54,456 nucleotides of DNA from Bacteroidetes bacterium MED-G20. GTDB lineage: Bacteria > Bacteroidota > Bacteroidia > Flavobacteriales_D > Parvicellaceae. Below the pieces are notes generated by a model that was not told the DNA's origin, searched no databases, and was given only the letters and a program-made list of their open reading frames with translations. The stretch covers positions 1-54,456 of the forward strand of contig CAJIYZ010000047.1 in assembly GCA_905181675.1 (NCBI GenBank), written 5' to 3'. The position numbers and the translations under genes are program-made. Of this stretch, positions 44,904 to 51,924 are shown one piece after another (positions within the stretch are counted from its first letter, which is position 1; every line of letters begins with the position of its first letter).

Positions 44904-46054
44904 ATTAATTTCCCAAGACAAATCTTAAGTCTTATTATTTTTTTAACAGAATTATAAATCTCTTCTTTGAATATCTGATCATTTTCAATAGCTTTTAAAA
45001 TATTTAGCATTACTTTTTCTTCATCTATTGGCATTAATAGTTGATCACACCCTGCTTGAGCAGCTCTTAACCCATTGTTATCTAGATTAGCAACACCACC
45101 CATATTTAGCGCATCTGTAACAATTAAACCTTCAAACCCTAAAGAGTCTTTTAATAGGTTAGTAACAATCTTTCTAGAACAAGTAGATGGCAAACCGAAT
45201 GTATTATATTCTTCATTGTTTTTGACAGCTAAATGAGCTACCATTATTGAAAGAACTCTGTTTTTAATCAAAGGAATATAATTGACAACTTCTTTCATCT
45301 CACCATCGATAAAGATTAATTCTTTATGGGTATCTCCTTTTACATAACCATGTCCAGGAAAATGTTTTGCAGTAGAAATAATATTCTGATTTTGAGTGGT
45401 ATTAATAAACTTATTAGAGAAAGAAATAACGGTATCCATGTTTAGACCGAAACTTCTATTACTAACTACCTTATTTGGAGAAGCATCAATAACCGGAGCA
45501 TAGTTCTGATTGATTCCTATTTCTTTTAGATCTTCTGAGATTATACTGGCAATAATTTCAACACTATCTATTGTATGAATGGTATTGGTATAAGGTACTT
45601 TTTGAGACCCAATAATCTTTCTGTTAACTAATGTGGGTTCTGCATCGGCACTAAAAATAAGTGGAAGATGGCCCTTACTTACCATTACACTATCAAAGTT
45701 TTTAACATCTCTACAGAAGTCTTCAAAAGTTCCGTTCAATAAAAGTATTCCGCCTATCCAGCCTTTTTTAGCCAAATCCAAAACATGATCTCTTGATTTT
45801 CCTAATCTACCAATAGCTGGAACTATCATTTGTCCAATTCTAGTTGTGTCATTTAAATGGTTAAATATAGAATCTACTTTTTTGTCTAAAATAGTATCTG
45901 ATTTATAAAAGTTGTCTAAAGAATAAGATTGGAATTTAGCAACTACTGTTGGAGGAAATTCTCCAGTTTCTTCTAGCTCAGGGAGCAGATTGTGATGCTG
46001 GGTAAAACCTAATAAAATACTAAAAGAAAAAAAAAGAGATAATATAAATTTCAT
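44900..46054 (-). CDS. Glycoside hydrolase family 3 enzyme (NagZ-like beta-N-acetylhexosaminidase)
   Basis: Exported glycosidase, 384 residues, with a signal peptide (MKFILSLFFSFSILLGFTQ). The GH3 N-terminal domain has MIVPAIGRLGKSRDHVLDLAKKGWIGGILLLNG. The NagZ-type motif KHFPGHGYVKGDTHKELI supplies the acid/base histidine of the K-H-F-P-G-H-G-x4-D-x-H pattern. The nucleophile Asp is in EGLIVTDALNMGGV. It lacks the C-terminal GH3 domain and any fused beta-lactamase domain. Peptidoglycan or chitin-type amino-sugar recycling at the cell surface is likely. Confidence 0.9.
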   Translation of the reverse strand: MKFILSLFFSFSILLGFTQHHNLLPELEETGEFPPTVVAKFQSYSLDNFYKSDTILDKKVDSIFNHLNDTTRIGQMIVPAIGRLGKSRDHVLDLAKKGWIGGILLLNGTFEDFCRDVKNFDSVMVSKGHLPLIFSADAEPTLVNRKIIGSQKVPYTNTIHTIDSVEIIASIISEDLKEIGINQNYAPVIDASPNKVVSNRSFGLNMDTVISFSNKFINTTQNQNIISTAKHFPGHGYVKGDTHKELIFIDGEMKEVVNYIPLIKNRVLSIMVAHLAVKNNEEYNTFGLPSTCSRKIVTNLLKDSLGFEGLIVTDALNMGGVANLDNNGLRAAQAGCDQLLMPIDEEKVMLNILKAIENDQIFKEEIYNSVKKIIRLKICLGKLI

Positions 46055-46067
46055 AAGTTCAATTTAT

Positions 46068-46075
46068 CAAATATA
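46068..46075 (-). promoter_or_regulatory. Candidate -7 box for the GH3 gene
   Basis: Minus-strand TATATTTG lies 14 bases before the ATG at 46054, giving a very short leader. No TTG at the expected spacing was found. Confidence 0.4.
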
Positions 46076-46145
46076 ATACCAGCTTTTTTTAATTAACTAA
46101 TATGTGTGATATATTGTTCAGGTTCAAATGTTGATAGGAAATAAT

Positions 46146-46153
46146 TACATTTG
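46146..46153 (+). promoter_or_regulatory. Candidate -7 box for the T9SS type A protein gene
   Basis: TACATTTG matches TAnnTTTG and lies 25 bases before the ATG at 46178. Candidate TTG elements upstream are at 12 or 29 bases, neither ideal. Confidence 0.4.
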
Positions 46154-46177
46154 CGCTTATTCCTTTAAAATGAAGTT

Positions 46178-46975
46178 ATGCGCAATATATTTTTAGTTTT
46201 CTTTTTAATTTCTTTTGGCTTTACCATCGCTCAGTCAGTGATATTAAATCAAAATTTCAATACAGGAGATTTTTCTTCATGGAGTTTTATTGATGGGGAT
46301 ATGGCAGCTCCTTACAATGACCCAATGGTTAGTAACCTAAACAGTTCTTTTCATTTGGTGGAAGATTATGATTCTTTAAACATTGGAGACTCAATAATGG
46401 CTGCTAATTCATGGTTTACCGATACTATTTCAGCAAATAATTTTATTATATCACCAGTTTTAAGCTTTGCAAATAATGGCAATTATTTGAATTTTCAAGC
46501 CAAATCTTTAGATGGATCATACCCAGAAGCACTTCAAGTATACTGTTCTGAAGACTTAGATAAGGATAGTATATTAAATAGCAAATTATTATTTGACACA
46601 ACTGCTCTTCCAAACCTTTGGACAAATTTTGAAGTGAAACTGGAAGGTATTCCTTTAAATACACCAATATATATCGCCTTTAGGCATTACTCTAATAATC
46701 GTTACGTAATAGCTTTAGATAATATTAACGTAATAACTAATGATTTAACCAATCAAGAAGAATTAAAACTTTCTACTTTTTCGGTTTATCCAAATCCTTC
46801 CAAGGGCTATGTAAATATTCAAAGCAATAACATACATGAAAATTTATCTATTTATAACAGTATTGGAAAAATAGTTTGGTCAGCATTAGTGGATCAAAAA
46901 GTTTTTATTCACTTGCCAAAGGGTATTTATTTTTTGAAAAACAAAAGCGAAACTATCAAAATAATAATTCAATAA
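46178..46975 (+). CDS. Secreted protein with cleaved-adhesin-like domain and T9SS type A sorting domain
   Basis: A 265-residue secreted protein. The signal peptide is MRNIFLVFFLISFGFTIAQ. The middle (about 25-180) resembles a cleaved-adhesin/jelly-roll carbohydrate- or peptide-binding domain: LNQNFNTGDFSSWSFIDGDM, NNFIISPVLSF, LNFQAKSLDGSYPEALQVYCSE, NRYVIALDNINV. The C-terminal sorting domain is FSVYPNPSKGYVNIQSN...LSIYNSIGKIV...LPKGIYFLKNKSETIKIIIQ, the standard type A signal for type IX secretion. No catalytic domain is seen, so it is an adhesin or scaffold-type protein rather than an enzyme. Confidence 0.9.
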   Translation: MRNIFLVFFLISFGFTIAQSVILNQNFNTGDFSSWSFIDGDMAAPYNDPMVSNLNSSFHLVEDYDSLNIGDSIMAANSWFTDTISANNFIISPVLSFANNGNYLNFQAKSLDGSYPEALQVYCSEDLDKDSILNSKLLFDTTALPNLWTNFEVKLEGIPLNTPIYIAFRHYSNNRYVIALDNINVITNDLTNQEELKLSTFSVYPNPSKGYVNIQSNNIHENLSIYNSIGKIVWSALVDQKVFIHLPKGIYFLKNKSETIKIIIQ

Positions 46976-47246
46976 TCTTATCAAATAATTATTGAGCCCC
47001 TGCTTTTAGATAATATTTAACGTTATGATAATAAAGCTTTGAGAAAAGTACCTGAGTCATTTTAATTTATTGTTTACAGTTAGGCTTTAGAGAAAAATCG
47101 AAAAGCATATTTTTTTATAATTTGTAGTTAGTGTTAAAGCGGAATTTATTTCCGCTTTTTTTATTCTTAACCCAGATATAAGAACATATTTACTTAAAAA
47201 ATGTTAAATTTCAAAACCTACATTATATTATACTTATTTTTAATAA
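46976..47246 (+). other. Longest intergenic gap; no ORF, ends in a strong terminator
   Basis: 271 bases between the T9SS protein and the thioredoxin-fold gene. I find no credible ORF; an ATG at 47201 gives only 32 residues and overlaps the next gene. A strong terminator lies at 47136-47162, 160 bases past the last stop, which is far for an ordinary 3' end. The stretch before it could be a long 3' untranslated region or a small RNA. Confidence 0.4.
47136..47162 (+). terminator. Rho-independent terminator
   Basis: A perfect 9-bp stem (AAAGCGGAA / TTCCGCTTT) with a 5-base loop is followed by a run of seven T residues on the plus strand. It is 160 bases after the T9SS protein stop and about 95 bases before the next gene. 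Confidence 0.8.
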
Positions 47247-47255
47247 ATGTTATTT

Positions 47256-48740
47256 ATGAAAAAAACGTTAGTTATACTTTTAATTTTTTTTACTTGTAAT
47301 ATATATGGTCAACAAAATTTAAGTTTTAAAATAAATGGTTTAAAAGATACTACTGTATTTTTAGCTAGGTATTTTGGAGAGAAGTTATACTATGCAGATA
47401 CTGCAAATTCAAAAAATGAAACCGTTATTTTTAATCAAAAAAAACTTACTGGTGGTATATATGCAGTGGTTTGTCCTAACTCTAAATACTTTGAATTTAT
47501 TGTAGCGGATGAAGATGTAATAATGGAAACTGACATCAATGATTTTAATGGCAAAATGAAAGTCTTAAAATCTGAAAATAATAAAGTTTTCTATGACTAC
47601 ATTAGGTTTTTAGGTTCAATGAAAGAAAAAGCTATGTCTCTTCAAGGTGAAAACAATGAAAAAAAGAGAAATGCTCTAGATCTAGAAGTTAAAAATTACC
47701 AAAAAAACAACATTACTAGTAATAAAAACTTACTTGCTGCAAAAGTACTTGCAATGTCTATTGAACCTGATATTCCGGATGAAATAAAGGATATTGATTC
47801 TCTAAGGTATCGTTATTATCTTGAGCACTATTGGGATAATATTGATGTTACAGATAACAGAATTGTTCATACACCTGTTTTCCATAAGAAGCTAGATTTT
47901 TTCTTTAAAAAAATGATTCCTCAAATCCCTGACACTATATGTAAATACGCACATAATGTAATAGATAAAATGGATTCAGAAAGTGAACTTTTCAAATATA
48001 CTGTTCACCACTTAACCTATAAATATGAGACATCTAATATTATGGGTATGGATGCTGTATTTGTTTGTATGGCGAAGAAATACTATTGTCCTGTAGATGA
48101 TTCTAAGGCATATTGGATAGATTCAACAAAACTTGTTGACTTATGCGAAAAAGCCGATAAAACAGCACCACTTTTAATTGGCAAAAAAGCACCAAGAATA
48201 ATATTAGCAGATACATCAGAGGTTAAATGGATTGATTTTTATAAACTACCTAATAAGTACAATCTGTTAATATTTTGGGACCCTGACTGTGGTCATTGTA
48301 AAAAAGAAATTCCTAAAATGATGGAACTTTACAATGAACTTAAAGAAAAAAATATTGATATTGAATTTATTGCAGTTGGCACTAATCTTGAAAACAAGAA
48401 ATGGACAAAATATGTAAAGGAAAATAAACTTCAATGGATAAATATTTCAGATTTTCCTGATGCTAATGAAAATGCAAAATCTTATATCTATGAAAAAAGA
48501 GTAACTACCCTTGGAAGTTTAAACTTTAGATTGAACTATGACATCTTCAGTACACCACAGGTATATTTACTAGATAATGAAAAAAAGATAATTGGTAAAA
48601 AGTTAAATACGCTTTCTCTTGCTAAAATGCTAGAACATTTAGAAAATATCGATATTGAATACTTAGATATTTTGGAAGAAGAAAATGAAAAAGAGAAAGA
48701 AAGAATAGAGAATTCTAAAAAAAAGAACAATAAAGATTAA
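47256..48740 (+). CDS. Exported thioredoxin-fold (TlpA-like) protein with DUF4369/DUF5106-type N-terminus
   Basis: Predicted periplasmic thiol-disulfide oxidoreductase, about 494 residues from ATG 47256 (MKKTLVILLIFFTCNIYGQ, signal peptide); the track's ATG three codons earlier is also possible. Residues about 20-110 look like DUF4369 (LSFKINGLKDTTVFLARYFGEKLYYADTA). The middle helical region resembles DUF5106. The C-terminal thioredoxin domain has the active site WDPDCGHCKKEIPKMMELY (CGHC) at about residue 345, followed by the cis-Pro segment STPQVYLLD. It ends in a highly charged EEENEKEKERIENSKKKNN tail. Confidence 0.88.
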   Translation: MKKTLVILLIFFTCNIYGQQNLSFKINGLKDTTVFLARYFGEKLYYADTANSKNETVIFNQKKLTGGIYAVVCPNSKYFEFIVADEDVIMETDINDFNGKMKVLKSENNKVFYDYIRFLGSMKEKAMSLQGENNEKKRNALDLEVKNYQKNNITSNKNLLAAKVLAMSIEPDIPDEIKDIDSLRYRYYLEHYWDNIDVTDNRIVHTPVFHKKLDFFFKKMIPQIPDTICKYAHNVIDKMDSESELFKYTVHHLTYKYETSNIMGMDAVFVCMAKKYYCPVDDSKAYWIDSTKLVDLCEKADKTAPLLIGKKAPRIILADTSEVKWIDFYKLPNKYNLLIFWDPDCGHCKKEIPKMMELYNELKEKNIDIEFIAVGTNLENKKWTKYVKENKLQWINISDFPDANENAKSYIYEKRVTTLGSLNFRLNYDIFSTPQVYLLDNEKKIIGKKLNTLSLAKMLEHLENIDIEYLDILEEENEKEKERIENSKKKNNKD

Positions 48741-48760
48741 AATGGTCTGGTTTTTGACTG

Positions 48761-48789
48761 TTGTTATTAAACGACATTTTATATATTTG
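48761..48789 (+). promoter_or_regulatory. Promoter of the DUF1573 gene (TTG-N18-TATATTTG)
   Basis: TTG at 48761-48763 and TATATTTG at 48782-48789 are 18 bases apart, matching the Bacteroidota consensus. The ATG at 48814 follows after a leader of about 18 bases. Confidence 0.65.
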
Positions 48790-48813
48790 GTATAATTAAG
48801 ATAAATCAATACA

Positions 48814-49323
48814 ATGAAAAAATCAATTTTACAATTAAGCTTTTTAATAGCAACGTTTTTAACAACTAATTCCTTTGTAGCTCAGCAAGCTATAGCACTA
48901 AATCAGGGTGCAGAGATATCTTTTGACAAGTCAACTCACGATTATGGACAGATTGAAAAAAGTGCGAATGGAGAATGTATATTTGTTTTCACCAACACAG
49001 GTAATCAACCATTAAAAATATCAAACGCGAAGGGTTCTTGTGGATGTACTGTTCCTCAATGGCCAAGAGAAGAAATTGCCCCAGGAGCAACAGGAGAAAT
49101 AAAAGTTAGATACGATACTAAAAGAGTTGGAGTTATTAATAAATCTGTAACTATCCAGTCTAATGCAATGAATTCAGACAATATTACAAGAGCAAAAAAA
49201 GACAGTGATGGTAAAGTAATTGGAGGAAGTTCTACAATTAGAATTAAAGGAGAAGTAAAAGCACCAAAAACTAATGCAACTCCAATGAAACCTGCACAAG
49301 GTCCAGTTAATTCTTCAGAATAA
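48814..49323 (+). CDS. DUF1573 domain exported protein
   Basis: A 169-residue exported protein with a signal peptide (MKKSILQLSFLIATFLTTNSFVAQ). The DUF1573 immunoglobulin-like domain spans about residues 35-115: FDKSTHDYGQIEKSANGECIFVFTNTGNQPLKISNAKGSCGCTVPQWPREEIAPGATGEIKVRYDTKRVG. CGCTVPQWP is the family hallmark. A proline/alanine-rich tail follows. It has its own promoter and terminator, so it is a single-gene transcript. The biochemical role of the family is unestablished. Confidence 0.9.
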   Translation: MKKSILQLSFLIATFLTTNSFVAQQAIALNQGAEISFDKSTHDYGQIEKSANGECIFVFTNTGNQPLKISNAKGSCGCTVPQWPREEIAPGATGEIKVRYDTKRVGVINKSVTIQSNAMNSDNITRAKKDSDGKVIGGSSTIRIKGEVKAPKTNATPMKPAQGPVNSSE

Positions 49324-49346
49324 ACTTAAAGAACTAAAGCATAATA

Positions 49347-49372
49347 AAAAGCAACCCTAGGGTTGCTTTTTT
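49347..49372 (+). terminator. Rho-independent terminator after the DUF1573 gene
   Basis: AAAAGCAACC / GGTTGCTTTT stem of 10 bp around CTAG, followed by a run of six T residues in total. It lies 24 bases past the DUF1573 stop. Confidence 0.8.
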
Positions 49373-49531
49373 AGTTTTAAGATTAAAGAGATCAAAAGCC
49401 GATAGTTCTAATTTTCTTGAGTACTTGATATTATTTATATTGAAAATAAAATCAAATTAACTGCAATCAACTTATATCATTAATCACCAATTCAGAAATA
49501 TATTATTTCACTTTAACAAAAATCGAGACTA

Positions 49532-49564
49532 TTTGCACAACATTATAGATCATTACTACCTTTG
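49532..49564 (+). promoter_or_regulatory. Helicase promoter (TTTG-N21-TACCTTTG), possibly leaderless
   Basis: TTTG at 49532-49535 and TACCTTTG at 49557-49564 are 21 bases apart, a full match to the -33/-7 pattern. The ATG is at 49571, only seven bases after the box, so transcription may start at or within a few bases of the start codon. Confidence 0.6.
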
Positions 49565-49570
49565 CTTTAA

Positions 49571-50911
49571 ATGACACAAGAACAAGCTCTGGCCTATTTA
49601 AAATCAGGAAAAAATATTTTTTTAACTGGTTCTGCTGGAACAGGTAAAACCTATGTGCTCAATCAATTTATTCAGCAATTAAAAGATGCAAAAGTTAATG
49701 TTGCTGTTACTGCTTCAACAGGCGTAGCCGCTACACATATTAAAGGAGTTACCATACATTCATGGTCTGGCATCGGGGTAAAAGACGAACTTTCGTCAAA
49801 AGATTTATCCAATCTTAAAAAACGAAAATATATTAAAGACCAATTTAAAAAAGCTAAGGTTTTAATTATTGATGAGATTTCAATGTTGCATAAAAAACAG
49901 CTAAATGCCATTGATAAAGTTTTATGTCACTGTTTGGATACCAACGAATCTTTTGGTGGATTACAAATTGTTGTTTGTGGAGATTTCTTTCAGCTTCCGC
50001 CAATCGGAAATAGAGGAGAACGAAGTTCAGATAAGTTTGCGTTTATGTCGACCGCTTGGCAGAATGCAAATTTTAATGTTTGCTATTTGACCGAACAGCA
50101 CAGACAAAATGATAATTCGTTAAATTTAATATTAAACGAAATTAGATCAGGAACAATTTCTCAAAATTCAATTAACTTACTAAAAGAAGCATCTAAAACA
50201 AACTTTCATGAAGATGCTCTGCCAACAAAACTCTATACCCATAATGAGGATGTAGACTTCATAAATAATACTCACCTTGCTGATTTACCTTCAAAAAGTA
50301 GGTTTTTCAAAGCTAAAACCGAAGGCGATAAGAGTTTAATTACAGTACTAAAGAAAACCGTTCTAGCGCAAGATGACATGGCTCTTAGAATTGGAGCTAA
50401 GGTTATGTTTGTTAAAAATAATCCAGACAAAGGATTCATTAACGGAACGCTTGGAGAACTCATTGGCTATTCAAAATTAGGTTTGCCAATTGTAAAAACA
50501 TTAGACAACGAAAAAATAACCGTTACACCAGAATCATGGAGCATAGATGATGAAAAGGGATCCACTCTAGCCTCTTACAAGCAAATACCTTTACGACTGG
50601 CTTGGGCAATTACAGTACATAAAAGCCAAGGAATGACATTGGACGCAGCTGAACTTGACCTTGGCAGGACTTTTGAAAAAGGACAAGGGTATGTAGCACT
50701 TTCTCGACTAAGAGACATAGAGAAATTGAAACTATTAAACTTTAATACTATGTCGTTACAAGTAGATAGTTTAGCTATGAAAGCCGACAAACGTTTTCAA
50801 GAACTTGACAAGGAAAAAATAGAAACAACAGATTTTGATGAACTAAAGCAAGATTCAAAGGAATTTATTAGAAAATCTGGGGGAAGAGTATTGACTAAAA
50901 TTATAAAATAG
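49571..50911 (+). CDS. Pif1/RecD-like SF1B DNA helicase
   Basis: A 446-residue AAA-type superfamily 1B helicase. Walker A is LTGSAGTGKTYVLNQFI at about residues 17-33, followed by motif Ia VAVTASTGVAATHIKGVTIHSW and Walker B VLIIDEISMLHKKQ. Then come VVCGDFFQLPPIG (motif III), LTEQHRQND (motif IV) and the C-terminal AWAITVHKSQGMTLDAAELDLG and YVALSRLR (motifs V and VI). The order and the TGVAA/HSW motifs point to the Pif1 family rather than RecD2, which has a longer N-terminus. Likely roles are G-quadruplex unwinding or replication/repair; not shown here. Confidence 0.92.
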   Translation: MTQEQALAYLKSGKNIFLTGSAGTGKTYVLNQFIQQLKDAKVNVAVTASTGVAATHIKGVTIHSWSGIGVKDELSSKDLSNLKKRKYIKDQFKKAKVLIIDEISMLHKKQLNAIDKVLCHCLDTNESFGGLQIVVCGDFFQLPPIGNRGERSSDKFAFMSTAWQNANFNVCYLTEQHRQNDNSLNLILNEIRSGTISQNSINLLKEASKTNFHEDALPTKLYTHNEDVDFINNTHLADLPSKSRFFKAKTEGDKSLITVLKKTVLAQDDMALRIGAKVMFVKNNPDKGFINGTLGELIGYSKLGLPIVKTLDNEKITVTPESWSIDDEKGSTLASYKQIPLRLAWAITVHKSQGMTLDAAELDLGRTFEKGQGYVALSRLRDIEKLKLLNFNTMSLQVDSLAMKADKRFQELDKEKIETTDFDELKQDSKEFIRKSGGRVLTKIIK

Positions 50912-50954
50912 CAATAACCTACACTATTAAAGCAAGTTAAAAATTAGAGGATTA

Positions 50955-51824
50955 TTAAGATAATAATTCAAACATTTTGGTTCCTAAATCTGCAGGAGAG
51001 TCCACTACATGAACACCGCATTCCTTAAGAATTGCTTTTTTTGCAGAAGCTGTATCACTATCTCCACCAACAATAGCACCAGCGTGCCCCATAGTTCTTC
51101 CCTTAGGAGCTGTATCACCCGCAATAAAGGCAACTACCGGCTTTGTTCCATTTTCCTTTATCCACTTTCCAGCTTCAGCCTCCAAATTTCCACCAATCTC
51201 ACCAATCATTATAATTCCATGAGTTTCTTCATCATTCATTAGCAATTCCACAGCATCTTTAATAGTTGTTCCAATAATTGGATCACCGCCAACTCCTATG
51301 GCAGTAGTTTGTCCTAATCCTACTTTGGTAACTTGGTCTACTGCTTCATAGGTTAAAGTTCCTGATTTACTAACAATACCTACATTTCCCTTTTTAAATA
51401 TAAAGCCTGGCATAATTCCTACTTTTGCTTCATCAGCTGAAATAACTCCAGGACAATTTGGACCAACCATTCTGCAGTCTTTATCGCTTAAATATTCTTT
51501 TACTTTGATCATATCTGAAACTGGAATACCTTCAGTTATACAAATAACAACTTTAATTCCTGCTTCTGCTGCTTCCATAACTGCATCAGCAGCAAATGCT
51601 GGAGGAACAAAAATTATAGAAACATTAGCTTCAGTTTTCAACACGGCATCTTGAACAGTATTAAAAACAGGTTTTCCTAAATGTTCTTGACCACCTTTAC
51701 CAGGTGTTACACCACCTACCACATTTGTTCCGTAAGCAAGCATTTGCTCTGAATGAAATGTTCCTTCTCCACCAGTAAAACCTTGAACGATTACTTTTGA
51801 ATTTTTATCTACTAATACACTCAT
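50955..51824 (-). CDS. sucD: Succinyl-CoA synthetase alpha subunit
   Basis: Alpha subunit of succinyl-CoA synthetase, carrying the phosphohistidine. It is 289 residues, as expected. The CoA-binding domain begins VIVQGFTGGEGTFHSEQMLAYGTNVVGGVTPGKGG, with VGPNCPGVIS later. The active-site histidine is in RTMGHAGAIVGGDSDTASAKKAIL. It lies 100 bases downstream of rpsA with a terminator between, so it needs its own promoter. Its partner sucC is near 30 kb in this window. Confidence 0.97.
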   Translation of the reverse strand: MSVLVDKNSKVIVQGFTGGEGTFHSEQMLAYGTNVVGGVTPGKGGQEHLGKPVFNTVQDAVLKTEANVSIIFVPPAFAADAVMEAAEAGIKVVICITEGIPVSDMIKVKEYLSDKDCRMVGPNCPGVISADEAKVGIMPGFIFKKGNVGIVSKSGTLTYEAVDQVTKVGLGQTTAIGVGGDPIIGTTIKDAVELLMNDEETHGIIMIGEIGGNLEAEAGKWIKENGTKPVVAFIAGDTAPKGRTMGHAGAIVGGDSDTASAKKAILKECGVHVVDSPADLGTKMFELLS

Positions 51825-51876
51825 TATCTAAATTAATTTTAGTTGTTTAAATCAATAATACGAGCTAAATGTAAGC

Positions 51877-51905
51877 AAAAAAAAACCGCTCATTGAGCGG
51901 TTTTT
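51877..51905 (-). terminator. Rho-independent terminator after rpsA
   Basis: An 11-bp stem (AAAAACCGCTC / GAGCGGTTTTT) with a 3-base loop is followed on the minus strand by an extended run of T residues (nine in total). It lies 20 bases past the rpsA stop. The stem is symmetrical but the T-run is strongest in the rpsA direction. Confidence 0.85.
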
Positions 51906-51924
51906 GAAATATAATTATAAAAAA

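Noticed and set aside
47201-47299. 32-residue ORF MLNFKTYIILYLF... before the thioredoxin-fold gene
   Set aside because: Hydrophobic by AT-rich composition and overlapping the real gene start in another frame; no independent support.
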